Below are positions 10,546-21,960 of a stretch of DNA of 64,000 bases, piece by piece. The notes under the pieces were generated by a model. That model did not search any database. It was given only the letters and a program-made list of their open reading frames with translations, and was not told the origin of the DNA. The stretch is from positions 6,386,001-6,450,000 of the forward strand of contig JBANDB010000003.1 of NCBI GenBank assembly GCA_037576215.1. The letters run 5' to 3'. Source of the stretch: Armillaria gallica (lineage: Eukaryota; Basidiomycota; Agaricomycetes; Agaricales; Physalacriaceae). The position numbers and the translations under genes were made by a program. Numbering within the stretch: position 1 is the first letter of the stretch; the number at the start of each line of letters is the position of its first letter.

Positions 10546-11963
10546 TATGCATGCTCAGCTTCGCATCTTCTTCCAATGTTCTCATAGAGACAAACGCGCG
10601 CGCTCGATGAGCTCTCCGGTAATGCAGAGTTTGTATAACCCTTCTTGTCGATGGCTATACAATGATGCTGAACGTAAGACCCTTTCCTAAATGTAGCTTG
10701 AACTGACAAGTTGATATTACAGGCTAGATATACGCCATTCAACGTGGATACTCTCCAAGAAATAGCGTGCAAATACATCAACGCTCGGCACTGCACCGCT
10801 TTCACCAAGATTGTAGAAGGTATGTGCAGCGTCTTCTATAGGTCCCGCCCTAATCACTCCTTCGCTGGGCCCCTATAAATAAAATATTTCTCCTGGAATT
10901 GGACAACGTTTCTCATGCGATAACGCGCGTTCCTTCATCCACCGTCGGAAATGCACACCAGCGAAGTCGCCACTATGGAATCCGTTTGCGAGGAGCTCGA
11001 TAACACTATGCCCCCAAAGTACCTGCCTGGGACTCATCTTCGTTGCTTCACCCTTCATCCATCATGGAGTGTCCCAAATCCGCCTTTCAGTCCTGTTGGT
11101 ACCACATCAAGGGGGTACAAACAGGTCATGCTATGGACCTTGTCCGGTTATCTAAACACTCTAAAGTCTATGTCAGACATATGTTGACTATAGAGTTTAT
11201 TCACCCTTCGGAAGGTTTCCAAACCGAAAACTTAAGGAGGATGTCAGCCCCGAGCTACAGGATCGACCATTATATTTAAGCGACGAGGATGACCAGTGTC
11301 CAAGTATCCAGAAATACCGAATTGGACCCATAGTTGGCAGGGAGTGGTGGCGGGGGGAGCGGAGGAATATACAAGCCGATCGCGGTGTCTGTGCGTAAAC
11401 GTTCCAACTGGTTCCACTTGAATCCCCTGCTCATTCCTTCACAAGGGCCTGACATAGCTTCGTATATCACTACCGCTGCACAGCTCGCGCAGGAATCTCT
11501 CTCTCTCGGCATTGATACCAATTCAATCTTTGCTCGCTCCGACGTTCCAAAAATCCATCGACTCCTCGAAAAATATATAGCCGTTGTTCCCCACTTGGCT
11601 CCCTCAGACTCCTCGTTATTGCCTTCCCTTCTCGCGCACCCTGACATGAGCGCATTAAATATGCTTATCGAGAGCCCCGAGAAACCATCAATCACCTGCT
11701 TCCTTGACTGGCAAGGTGCCATCTTCTCTCCCGTCTTCATGCAGGCTTCAATACCAGCACTTCTTGCCTACAGTGACGGCGTCTTCGAGCTTGACTCTGA
11801 AGGGTGCGTACCGCCCCTTCCGGAGGACACCGACCAGCGCCCCTCGGATGAGCAGGAATACCTCCGGCTCTACTACAAGTTGCTATCCCGGTGTCGGTTC
11901 TACCTCACCCATCTACCGAAGCTCGTGCCCATCCACGCTACTGCATGGCGGTACCAGGTTTGA
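10546..11963 (+). pseudogene. AIM9-like / APH-fold kinase, copy a (broken)
   Basis: Fungal AIM9-type phosphotransferase, an APH-fold family often mitochondrial. Exon 1 starts at ATG 10546 and reaches RWLYNDAE; intron 10674-10722; then RYTPFNV, HCTAFTKIVEG, SEVATMESV, an eroded ligand-binding segment, VGREWW, and a last exon with the Brenner-like HPDMSALNML (HxDxxxxN) and the metal-binding LDWQGA. An intron with donor GTGTCTGT and acceptor TTCACAAG ending about 11447 joins DRG to GPDIASYITTA in frame. Lesions: loss of the first codons after intron 1, and a two-base loss at GCACACCAGC before SEVA that is shared by all long copies. The C-terminal lobe is missing: coding ends at WRYQV and runs straight into array sequence. 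Long open stretch 11334-11963 is the retained last exon. Confidence 0.6.
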
Positions 11964-12304
11964 ATGATGCAGAGGCACAAATGACATCCCCGGAGACTAG
12001 GAACTACTTCCTCGCAGCAGATTTTCTCGCGATTAATGTGCGCGTCCTCCCAATCGCCATTGTGTTTCACACGCCCTCTCATGCACATAGCTTTAGCGTG
12101 CATCCGCCAACTTCGACCCCACAGTGAAAGTTTATCGCTTCATGTTCTCAAAGCATTCAAACATCAGATTCGAAGAAAACACATTGCTCGGGCGTATATT
12201 GTTTATCTTCCTTGGATTTGATTGGATATCCGACTCTCATCTCGATGGCTATTTTCTGCAATGCGTAAACTTCACCAACGTGCACCAAAATGTTGGCCTT
12301 GTCT

Positions 12305-12372
12305 TTTCTACCAGTCTATTGTAGCCTATTGGATATGCATAGTGCACCAGGTTCGAGTCCTGGGGGTGATAT
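12305..12372 (+). repeat. tRNA-like module, family F1
   Basis: TTTCTACC 12305-12312; A box TAGCCTATTGG 12322-12332; T-arm CCAGG-TTCGAGT-CCTGG 12347-12363; internal GCATAGTGC; TTTTT at 12392-12396. Lies just downstream of the APH pseudogene, as at 36.0 and 55.7 kb. Confidence 0.6.
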
Positions 12373-12593
12373 CACGAAATGTGCCCACACATTTTTGACA
12401 ACCGAGGCAGGCTGATAGCATTATGGTCCATGACTGGTGTTTGGCGTGTCGTATCATTCCTCTCTCTCCAACTTTGACTCATCAGGTTTTAGTAGGAAAG
12501 GCTCTGACACTTCGTTTGAATTTAGACGCGCTCGTCCGTCCATTGTCAGCTAATTTTCCAATGCTTCCAACTACCACATGAAGGAGTGGGAGT

Positions 12594-12624
12594 GCGGCCC
12601 TGATACGTTCGATTCGTACAGGGA
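12594..12624 (+). repeat. tRNA-like module, family F2
   Basis: CCCTGATACG-TTCGATT-CGTACAGGGA; nine base pairs with one bulged A. Sequence homologous to the other arrays stops just after this hairpin and the metacaspase 3' flank begins. Confidence 0.5.
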
Positions 12625-13037
12625 GCGTTTAGAGTCTTCGTGTGCGAGAACATTCTTTTTCTAATTGCCCCCCTCCCTCTGTTGTCGCGTGTGTCCGTGG
12701 CTGTGCTCCTGACCGCAACTGTCAAGTCAGAATTTCTGATAAGTAATCGCACCTCCATTCTCCATACAGAGAGGTGAGTGATCTCTGGTTCCGCTGTACA
12801 GGCTGTAACGGAAGAATGTAGTGACATCGCCCTTTGTCTTGTTGCTGCAAGTCCTTGCCCATTTCGAAATATTACCACGAGGAGGCGATTAGAGAAAGGT
12901 GATACAAAACAATTGTGGTTTTCTTCATACTGGCTACATCGATGTACAGAAAACATACAGAAAGCAAAGGAAAGCACAGGCAAAGCAAAACGTAGGACCA
13001 AAAAGATTACAATCCATGATGAAGTAAATGACCAACT

Positions 13038-13981
13038 TCATTCCTGATACCAGAGACGAGCGTCCCTGCGCTTTCCGTCAACAACCGGCGTCTGGTGAGG
13101 CGTCTTATCCAAGAAATGTACGAGGCCAGCATATGTTGTCTCTCTCGTGCAGTTGCCGGACCGGAGTGCCCGCACAAGCGAGTCCGTGAAAATCCCAATA
13201 TACCCCTCCCCTCCGTCTTTCCCTTCCACCATTTTCGGCTTTGCCAACTGATAATCCTTGCAGGCTGCCAGGACGACGTAGGAATCCATATCTGGGTACC
13301 AGTCCTTTGATAGAATGGATCGATAGCCAGGATAACCCCCCAGAATCTTTTCCCCAGTGAGGAGCATATCCTCAAGCGTCGTATGAGTCGTTTGGGAAGC
13401 CATTCGCGCTCCCGCGCCTCGGCTGACACTACCCGAGTGACAACAATCAAGAATGACGGTGATGCGTTGACCCTTGGCCCGAGAGATCTGCTTTAGGATG
13501 GTGTTAAACTCTCGGTCGCTGATGTCGGGGACTGATTTTCCATCATCACCAATGGTGTCGCGATCGATGGGGCAGATTGCTTCGATATATTTGAGCGCGT
13601 CACCTTCCTTTTCGAATGGGTAGGATGAGCCGTGACCGGAGTAGAAGATGACGATGTTGTCGCCGTGCAAGATCTTGGGGTTGTCAATGATGCTGAGAAG
13701 CGTGTCGACGATGTTGGCGCGTGAAGGGTTCATCGGATCTGCTGGGGATGTATGCTCCTTGGATCCAAGAAGCAGCTGGATGCGGTTGGGGGGAACACCA
13801 AGGACCTCAGTCAGGTACTTCTCCATCAACCGAACATCTGACACACAACCTTGGAGCGGATAGGATGCATACTCGTTGATGCCAATAAGGACAGCGTAGA
13901 ATCTAGAACCGTCGACACGGTATGGAGGCTAAAATGCTACCAATTAGCACCCAATACGATCACTGTGGTTGCGACTGACAC
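13038..13981 (-). CDS. Metacaspase (caspase-fold, peptidase C14), copy a
   Basis: Main exon 13928-13038 gives 296 residues from PPYRVDGSRFYAVLIGINEYA to DARLWYQE. It shows the p20 start (FYAVLIGINEYASYPLQGCVSDV), the catalytic His in FYSGHGSS (about residue 98 of the exon) and the catalytic Cys in LDCCHSGS (about 162). Metacaspases are Ca-dependent Arg/Lys-specific cysteine peptidases linked to cell death and stress; basidiomycetes carry several. The exon is preceded by a likely 53-nt intron (13981-13929, acceptor CATTTTAG, branch GCTAAT). The N-terminal exon is not resolved: between about 14190 and 13985 one frame is Ser/Pro-rich (SPSPSPSMPSNSS), as in a linker, but its phase does not fit neatly. 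The C-terminus is short compared with many fungal members, ending soon after the QTPVVDGK segment. No break is visible in the main exon. Confidence 0.7.
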
Positions 13982-14209
13982 CTGGGGGGGATGGACACAC
14001 TTTCTGTTCCACCGAAAGATGGTCTTGAGCGCGAAGAATTCGAAGGCATCGAAGGCGAAGGCGATGGAGACACCCTAAAATGGCACCTTTGCGGCGTGAT
14101 ACTTCGGTCTTGTGGAAAACTGCACTCTCATCGACATCCTCCCCAGACTCCCCCAGCTGTTCTGCTATCGTTGACTCATACTTTTCTAGCACTTGTGTTG
14201 TGTTGATAG

Positions 14210-14940
14210 TTGGTTCCGATTTCGATAAGGTGGCATCAGCCTGACCAAAAACAAAACAATCAAGTCAGAGTTCAGATTCCATAAGGATGAGCCAAGGACA
14301 GACGGAGGTTGCTCCGACGAAGCCACGTGTCATGTGGTTGCGCTGAGGTCGACAGTGACCTTGACCCTGAGGCGCACAATTTGGGAAGCAAGGAGGGAAG
14401 GTGAGCATCGCAGAAGGGAAGAATTGGGGTGTTGCAACGAAAGAGAACAGTACGAGGTGCAAGCATTTTATATGTTTTGGCAGTATAAGATAACATGCTT
14501 GGCATGAGGGGTCAAACTTATCCCGGGGTAATTATAAGGTAGGAACGCAGCTGTAAATTTGCTAACACTTGAAACGGCACGAAAAGGCGCTGACTGCAAC
14601 GAGAAGGAAGGAGGCAAGTCTGAATTGTTCTCATCTGCTTAGTCAGCGCCTTATGATGCCTATTTTCACGCTGTGCACTGACCTGTCACTCCGCATCATC
14701 TTTCTTCACCGTAGATCTAGCCAAAAATGAAAGTGACTACGCAAGACGGTATAGTATTGACCCACCGACACGTCATTCACCACGTGACCCAGTAAATTAT
14801 CAGCGGTACTGCTATAGGCTCGTGCACCAGCCGCCTTCGGTAAGCACGTGGCTTCGCTGATCACGGTAACCGAAGGGGCTGGGCAAACTTGAGACCTTTT
14901 TGGGGGTCACGCTTTTGTGACATTGGACTTAGTCAAATTT
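14210..14940. other. Intergenic, nothing recognised
   Basis: No long conserved frame, no T-arm module and no repeat shared with the arrays. It probably contains the upstream region of the metacaspase gene. Confidence 0.4.
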
Positions 14941-14944
14941 CTTC

Positions 14945-15430
14945 TCATTCGACGGCGACTTCACTTTCCTCCCCAGTCCCTTCTCTCCTGACCTCTGTAG
15001 AAACGTATGCAGCATCTATATAATAATAGTAATTAATCACCTTGCTCTGCAGACTATTCATCCACATCAGAAGCATCAGAATCGGACTCAAGATCATCAA
15101 CATCACCACTATCACCTTCTTCATCCCCATCCATGTCCAGGGAGACGTCTTCAGCAAAAACTCGCCCTAATGTGACCTATGCTGCCGTTGATCCCCACCC
15201 AAGCAGCGTCGCAGTCTCACACTGCCTACTCCCAATACCGGCAACATGCCTATGCATCACTGACACCTACACCTCGGCATCATGTAGGATCTATGCCGTC
15301 GCCAGCCATCGTTTACAATCCCCAGACCCCGCAGATACCGCAACAAAGTCAACATTACTTTTATAATCCGTACATGTACTATACACCAGTAGTATGGCCG
15401 AGCCCTGGTCCATTTCACCCTCCAAAATGA
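14945..15430 (+). pseudogene. C-terminal remnant of a Ser-rich then Tyr/Pro/Gln-rich protein
   Basis: A likely 48-nt intron (15005-15052, GTATGC..TCTGCAG) separates two open stretches. The second reads DYSSTSEASESDSRSS, then RPNVTYAAVDPHPS. After an apparent single-base shift near 15205 it continues SQSHTAYSQYRQHAYASLTP and ends PGPFHPPK with a stop at 15430. The tail is rich in Tyr, Pro and Gln, as in disordered tails of RNA-binding or transcription factors; the family is not recognised. On the minus strand 15160-15055 reads as a very acidic tail (DMDGDEEGDSGDVDDLESDS) ending at a stop, so a minus-strand gene end is an alternative. Confidence 0.3.
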
Positions 15431-17145
15431 TATATTATCAATATAACACAATTTTACAAGTGATTTCGTCTATGCAAACATTTTATTAGCGAGCGTGACA
15501 AAAAGATGGACTACGTGCACTCGTTTTAAGCCAGCGACGGGATGCGTGGAGGTCAATCGGGCCAAATCCGAAGATCCGAGCAAAGGCCGAAGGCGCGATG
15601 AGCGAAAAAATTCCAAGTCCAAAGTCACACGTTGCAGGGCCCCCAAAAATGTCTCCAGTTTGCCCAGTCCTTTCACAAGCTAACCCTCGCCGACCAAATA
15701 AACAACCAAACAAATATTAAGCCAAACAACCCATATAGGGAATAAGACTTGTGAACAGGACTGGCTAGCGAGTCTAGTACTGCTACAAGTTACAATGTTA
15801 CAATTGAAGAGCCGCCAACGCTAACTAAAGCTAAGAGTAAACTCCCGACGGACCGAATTAGTAACTATGAGACTAGCTAAGTAGATATGGGTACGAGAAA
15901 AGGTCAAAAACAAATCGCATGAAATCCACCGAGTCCGTCATCAACCAGGAGATCCAGATTCCTACCCAAAACGGCAATCCCACGTGGTAAGGAGCGCACG
16001 GGCCATCAACAAGCTGGGTGCTGGGGCGGGAACGGCGCGCATAGCGAGCACAGGCGAAGCGGCCTGAAATGCCTCAGCAAGAAGCATCAGAAAGATGATT
16101 GGTCAGAGAACGACCAGACGAAGGGGATGGAGAAAGGGATTTATGGTTGGATGCAATCCATTGGTTGCGGATGTCGTTGGGTTGCTGCGTGTCGATGTCG
16201 ATACAATTTAGTAGGGATCATGACGGTGAAGAGGAATAGATGGAGGGTTTCGCATGGAGTCTCCGGAGGTTAAAAGTAAAAATTGGCATGAAAGTGAGCC
16301 AGTAGTCGAAGGTGAATGATAGAAGATGAAAAAATGTTGGTTTTGGTTGTGGTTGTGGTTGGTGGTTGTTATGCGTGACCCACGAACTATCGACGACTAC
16401 GGAAGGGTCTGTAAGGCCTCATAGTGCCGGAGCAACAGCGAACGTGGACCGGGAGCGGTTCGGTGATGGTGGTTGTTGTTGTTGTTCTTTCGTTTGAAGT
16501 CCCCGCGCCCTACATTTTTGAAGCACGTATTCCTTCTTCCACCGTAAAGGTACTCGAAAACGGTCTATTCTCATCGTCTTACCTTACTCCCTTCTTTCCC
16601 GTAGCTCCAACACCGCTTTTGATTCTGATTTCTGTCAGCTCTGGGAATGCCAATATCTATATCTCCCCTGATCCTGATCCTGATGTTCCCCTACTCTTTC
16701 TGTGCTGGCGGTTCTCATATCTCTCCGTTCTGACCATGTCTTGTGTCCCAATATTCTCGGTATGCAAGTATTTACACGAAGTTACGTATAGCACAAAGAT
16801 TCCTGGGTTGACCAGGCCAGCAGCCGTCAAACCGCAGCTGTAGAGGGAGCGGCAAGCTACCAGATATGTCGTCGTCGGACTTCCGAATTTTCCCATTGTA
16901 TTGACAGCTGACAGGATGTTAGCTGCGTAACCTAGCTCAAGGCTTATCATCCGAGATCCCAGCTAGTTTGAGACGGTCCTTCGTTTAGGCCATTCGTAAG
17001 CCTTTGATAGCAGCTCGTTGACTCTTGCCTGACGTCTTTCTTTCAGCTAGGGACGCCTCCCGTACTTCGTCATAAAGGGAACTGTTTGACTATCCTTCCT
17101 CTCTCTTTTTCGAAGAAGCAGCGAGACAAAGTGCTTGGCTGTGAC
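15431..17145. other. Low-repeat stretch without a clear gene
   Basis: I see no family I know. Features are a TTGG/TTGTGG-rich simple repeat at about 16337-16370 and a GTT repeat near 16467-16485. Frames around 16424-16843 and on the minus strand are unsupported. Confidence 0.4.
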
Positions 17146-17506
17146 AGATGTCAGGCAAGCAGCGCAGTGCGTGAAATTGGCGCAGAAAAGCTTGCTTTCC
17201 GTGTCACTTTGAAGCTCTTATGAGTGTCTAGGCTCAACGTAACGTTCCCACCTGGACGATTACCCGTTCGCACCTGCAGCCGCCATCTGGCTTCTTCTGA
17301 GTCTCTTACATGCGTCTGGACGAGTTCCCCTAGCAAACAAAACGCCACTATCGCCGTTTGAATACTCCTAGGCCGTATCCGCTCGTCCAAATGACGGCCA
17401 GAGAAGATGCCTGTGAGCGCGCACAACTATGATCCGTGGCGAATGATTTTTTTTACGCCAACCCAAACCCTGACTTCTTGATGCGGGCGATGGTTGCAGT
17501 CTATCA

Positions 17507-17553
17507 TAGCTTATTGGGTCCTAATGCATCAGGTTCGAATCCTGGGAGTGACA
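17507..17553 (+). repeat. tRNA-like module, family F1
   Basis: A box TAGCTTATTGG; stem TCAGG/CCTGG kept by a T-G wobble around loop TTCGAAT (17529-17545). The downstream T run is lost here. Confidence 0.5.
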
Positions 17554-17865
17554 TCGTATCTGAGTTCACGCAGTAGGACCGAACTATCCATGACTACGTA
17601 GGAACGTACGCTCGGTACGTCATGATGTCCTTCCTCCCGCTCTCTGACTGTGACTCATCGATCTCTAGTCGGTTTCCTTGAGCCGAACGAAATCGACTGT
17701 ACCTGAGGATGGTGTGTCACAACGTCCTCTCACTCTCGGCCCATGATACGCACACGTTAAATCATGTTTCTTGGGCTCGGAGGAAGGGTTCCTTGATTGC
17801 AGGCACCCTTCAATCATTACCTCCTTTCCTGACACTTGTATCCACTACATGGCAAAGTGGGAGTG

Positions 17866-17894
17866 CGGCGCCGACACGTTCGATTCGTGCAGGA
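17866..17894 (+). repeat. tRNA-like module, family F2
   Basis: CACG-TTCGATT-CGTG at 17875-17889, followed by CAGGAGG. Confidence 0.5.
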
Positions 17895-18262
17895 GGTTGT
17901 TTCATTGCATATGCGGTTCTAATTTCTTCCCTTTTTCTGTCACGCCATTACGCTTCAAGCTTCAAGGAGGAAGATGGTGTCTTCTGCAAGGGTTGTGGTT
18001 CAACTTGGCATATACCCTCCTCGGGGTGCAGCTCTCCCAAATATGACGTCCTTCCTCGGGAACGTCATTCTTCCCTTCCCGCTTGTCTGCCTCTTCGCAG
18101 ACCGTCTTGATGGACGTTCAAGTTCAAGTCCTTTTGCATTCCACCTTTGGCAGTGTAACCCCTTTGGCTTGGGGGAGAAGTTTGTGGGGGACGAGAATCG
18201 CATACCTCTCGACGTGCTTGACGTGCATGCCATCACCGCAAACACTGGCTACTACGACTACC

Positions 18263-18294
18263 CCCGTACCAGATTCGACTCCTGGAGGTGAAAT
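18263..18294 (+). repeat. tRNA-like module, family F3, internally deleted
   Basis: T-arm CCAGA-TTCGACT-CCTGG (18269-18285) is joined directly to CCCCCGTA. Against the copy at 36.6 kb the A box and linker between two GTA triplets are missing. Confidence 0.5.
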
Positions 18295-18471
18295 TGTCGT
18301 ATCATTACATCTTTATTACATCTCTTCTTTTGGTCTGAATACCTCACCCGCGTCATCCACTTTCTCATTATTCTTCCCACAAACTCGTGTCAATATTCTG
18401 ACTCTCATCCATCTTGCAATTGGGCTGCCTTAGTCAAGTTCTTAACAAACGCGAAAGTTTTGTCCACGGCA

Positions 18472-18519
18472 TGGTCTAAGGAGACAAGAGACAATGCACA
18501 CGTTCGATTCGTGTGGTGG
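18472..18519 (+). repeat. tRNA-like module, family F4
   Basis: A box TGGTCTAAGGA (close to consensus); T-arm ACACG-TTCGATT-CGTGT (18498-18514); mini-helix broken (GAC..GAC). TTTTT about 40 nt on. Confidence 0.55.
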
Positions 18520-18900
18520 TCTTGGTGGGCTCTCGGATTTCAAATTTTTCTGTGCTGCACCTACATTGCACTGCTTTTTATGCATATCGATTCTTATGAA
18601 TAGCAAATTTTCTATATTCTTTGCTGAAACGAAAGTTCGACGAAAATCTTTAGCCAATGGTCGTGGCCCGACCGTTTTTCGTCTCAGTTTTTCGGTTTTT
18701 GGCTACCTTCAGCATCGCACCACACCCGCGTCGTGCGCCACATTATAGTGTGTTCCAAAAGGTGGTTTGGCTCATTTTGGCTTATCCGAGGGCCCCGGAT
18801 AGCGACTATTTTGCTCTCCACCCCGCCTCGTTTGGTGTGCCTGTCGACTCCTCAGCGCCGCCCGATGCAATTGCCACACCGGTAGTTGAACTCTGCCCGC

Positions 18901-19110
18901 TATTGCCTCCACACAATGACAACGGCGATGACAGGACGGCGAAGTAGACTTTGAGCACAAGGGAGAGACAAGGCTACGGGGGACAGAAGGTTACGGAGGA
19001 ACGAATGGGAGATGTCGAACAACGCGCCTTTGGGCATCGACTACCATCCCTTGGACATGATAGATGACACCAAGACGACGGAGACGTGAGCGCCAATGGC
19101 CCACCCAAGC
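18901..19110 (+). repeat. Repeat body segment K
   Basis: Recognised by GACAGGACGGCG, then GGTTACGGAGGAACGAATGG, GAACAACGCGCCTTTGGGC and ATGATAGATGACACC. Nine copies in the window; the frame is not preserved between copies. Confidence 0.45.
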
Positions 19111-19458
19111 CTGGTAACCAAGCCCTCTGACGAGGAGAATTCTAGCGAGGCTTGGCTCGTAAGAAGAGGGACCTCGGCCCACCCCCACTGGAAGATAGCA
19201 TGTAGCCCGCACCTCTCATACACTGGACGACTACTGCATCCCCACCCCGTTGTATTAGTGTCAGGGAGCATGTCTGTGCATACAACAGCCCACCGCGCGC
19301 ACTCGGCTGTGGGCCTATATTTTATTTACAATTTGTGCTAGATGGATTCTACCACGAAACATCATCCCCGCGCGTCATTCTGTCCTTCGTTCTTCTTCCC
19401 GCACACTCGTGATAGCATGACACTCTCGTCCTCCTAGCACATCCCAGAAAGGAACATC

Positions 19459-19518
19459 CCATCCACATTATAGTCTAACGACCCAAAAGTCAGTGCACAC
19501 GTTCGATTCGTGGGGTGG
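19459..19518 (+). repeat. tRNA-like module, family F4b (reference copy)
   Basis: Acceptor-like CCATCC (19459-19464) pairs with GGGTGG (19513-19518); A box TAGTCTAACGA 19471-19481; mini-helix GAC..GTC; T-arm CACG-TTCGATT-CGTG 19498-19512; TTTTT 19542-19546. Confidence 0.6.
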
Positions 19519-19868
19519 TACTTAGTGATATAAGGGAGTACTTTTTCTGCTCTGTACCCCTTGTTTTGAGTTCTTTCTTGTTTGCAAGGGCCGCTGTATC
19601 ACATCCACGCGGATACCCAATCCTCGGATAAGGTGCAGCAATTTTTCCAAAGTTCGATGCTCGCCGCGAGCTAATTAAATGATATCTGGTTTGGGCGATG
19701 ACCCTTCCGCTAGGTGTGACCACAATGCGCCTCCACTGCGTCCGAACGAAGCGTATACCAAATTTAAAGCGACTATGTTCTCTCCGCGTGCTGACACTCC
19801 TTCCGGCTTTGCGTTGTAACTGTCTCTTTCACGCATCACCACCCCACCTGAGATTCATTGACCACTTT

Positions 19869-19921
19869 GTCTAACCACTTGAACAGATGGATACACCAGG
19901 TTCGAGTCCTGGAGGTGGATT
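19869..19921 (+). repeat. tRNA-like module, family F7 (reference copy)
   Basis: GTCTAACCACTTG in the A-box position; T-arm CCAGG-TTCGAGT-CCTGG (19896-19912), then AGGTGGATT. Confidence 0.5.
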
Positions 19922-20068
19922 GAATATTGTGTGCCATTACCACATGCTTTTATAAATTTCATGCCTACCGGAATCCCCCACGGAGCGATTGTGCATACTA
20001 GAATGACGACAGGTTCAGGTCTGGCAAGTTGAACGTTCATTCTGACTGTCATGTCGTTAACACGAATG

Positions 20069-20107
20069 TCCCATGGTCAAGTGCAGGTTCGAGTCCTGGG
20101 GGTGGGG
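20069..20107 (+). repeat. tRNA-like module, family F8 (reference copy)
   Basis: TCCCA, then the A-box-like TGGTCAAGTGC directly abutting CAGG-TTCGAGT-CCTG (20084-20098). 3' TGGGG can pair with TCCCA. This is the most compressed family. Confidence 0.5.
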
Positions 20108-20789
20108 TTACCAAAGGATTCACTGAACTTTTTGGGTGGTAACGCTCGATTTTCTGTCTAGGCAAGGTTCGAGCGCTAAGCCGAATGGAGGTAACCGGTG
20201 TTTTGTAGCGCTTTCGTCCAGCGTCAACTCAGCACGAGGATCGCAGACGTCTCAAACTGGTGTTTGGTAGCTCGGCCCGGATATCAAAGCATGGATATCA
20301 TTCAACGCAACGCAACGAAGGACAGCGTGTTAATTCATGGAGCGGCCGAGAGCTCGGAGTTCTCATTGTTCAGCTCGTCCCCTCTTCCTGCTTTCGGGAG
20401 GTACAAGTTCCGTACGTTATATGTCTGAATGCTGGATGCACAGAAAGTAGCTGAATGCATGCTAGGGAATGAGGATACCTCTTATGTCAACATTTGAATA
20501 ACGACCCATCCCTGTCCTATTTCTTGTCGATCCCAGCATGTTCGCCAAACCACCATGATTCGAGACGGTTTAAGGGGCAGACCCGTCACGGAAACGTACA
20601 GCAGAATGAGAACTAGGAGACGCGATGGTGGTAAAGTTTAGATTTACATGCACCTAATGGATGCCAATGAGAAGGGAGCTTTCGAGATGATGTTGATGTT
20701 GAAATGAACGGTAATTCTCCAGCCGTTCACTCGGATTTAGCAGGGAACCCTCGCAAACAGGCGAGGGTCTTCATGGTCTGTCTACCTAT

Positions 20790-21140
20790 TTATCTACATT
20801 TCGTGTACACTAATAGAAGTAAACGTGAGGTAATAAAGAAACCCGAGGAGGACAACAAATGAACCGTGCTTCCTGCCTGACAACGAAGATCCCGACGCCA
20901 ACCACATTGTGTTGCGCGACGCTTGACATCCCAACAGTTGATACTGACCTGAGCAGTGTCCTCGTACAGCATGAGACCCTCGAGACATTTGAGTTCCCTG
21001 CTGAGTATCTCCGCGCCAGCATAGTCCTTATCCTCGTCCTTCGGGGTGTGGTTCGAGTAAAGCACAATCACGAAGTCGCAGTCAACGGAAGTGAACTTGA
21101 CATTCAAATTCCTTACTAGATATTTTGACGATCTCTGCAT
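20790..21140 (-). other. Degenerate minus-strand frame family U, copy 1
   Basis: Reads DCDFVIVLYSNHTPKDEDKD and AGAEILSRELKCLEGLMLY. The same protein-like sequence recurs at 26.1-26.7, 39.1-39.7 and 44.5-45.2 kb. No family recognised. Flanking frames are interrupted, so it is a pseudogene remnant or a chance frame kept by recent duplication. Confidence 0.3.
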
Positions 21141-21649
21141 GGACCTTGTCGAATCCTCAAGCTCCTCGTCTTCCTGGACGTGGTGCCTTCATGTTCACTG
21201 GGGAGGTTCTCATGGGCCCATCTCCATGTTCGAGTCGGTAGAAGAATCAAGGAGTGGAATGATTCCGCACGAGCTGTCGCCGATCGCTGTCTTGGACGAG
21301 CATGACGATGGCGGACTTAAGTTTCGGATCGAGTGACGTTCAGGCACGCATTCTTGGCGACTGACCATCGCCTCTTGGCTACCTTCGCTCAGCATCTCAC
21401 CACACCCGTATTGTGCACCAAATTTTCTCGGGACTGGTGTATTCCAAAAGGTGGTCTAGATAACTTTAGCTTATCCGCCGACCCCAAGCCCCGGATAGCG
21501 ACTATTTCACCCTCCATCCCGCACGTAAGCCCACATACGCCATCCACACGCCCATCAGCGCCAATCTCATACATCAAGAATGCCAATGCCAGGGGATCGC
21601 ATATAGGGTGCCACGCAGCGGGAGGATACTTGGACTACAATCCCGGCGA

Positions 21650-21960
21650 AAACGAGAATGACGACGGCGATGACAGGACGGTGGACACTTTGGACACTTT
21701 GAACACAAGGGAGGGACACGGTTGGGACAAGGCTACGGAGCAGAGGGAAGGGATGACAGAAGGTTACGGAGGAACCAATGGGAGATGCCGAACAACGCGC
21801 CTTTGGGCATCGACTACCATCCCTTGGACATGATAGACGACACCAGGACGACAGAGACGCGAGTGCCAATGGCCCACCCCACCCGAATAAATGTTGGCCC
21901 GTCCATCACGCGTCCCTACTGGATCCAACACCTCCCATATACTGGACGACCTAGTACTTG
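21650..21960 (+). repeat. Repeat body segment K
   Basis: Carries the K landmarks and a locally open frame (DDGDDRTVDTLDTLNTREGH). It is joined at its right end to the APH fragment. Confidence 0.45.

Noticed and set aside
12546..13001. 151-codon minus-strand frame, repeated at 55940-56395
   Set aside because: It lies in the 3' flank of the metacaspase, overlaps the F2 module and resembles no family; it is open in both copies only because they are nearly identical.
16424..16843. 139-codon plus frame
   Set aside because: Low-complexity Val and Ser runs from GTT and TCT repeats; no conserved motif and an unremarkable start.
18083..18433. Plus-strand frames containing FDSWR or STPGGE
   Set aside because: These strings are translations of the T-arm TTCGACTCCTGG, so such frames are by-products of the modules.
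20160..20185. Extra module at CAAGGTTCGAGCGCT (also 25.69, 38.69, 44.16 kb)
   Set aside because: The B-box core is there but the flanks do not pair into a T-stem, so I did not count these four sites.
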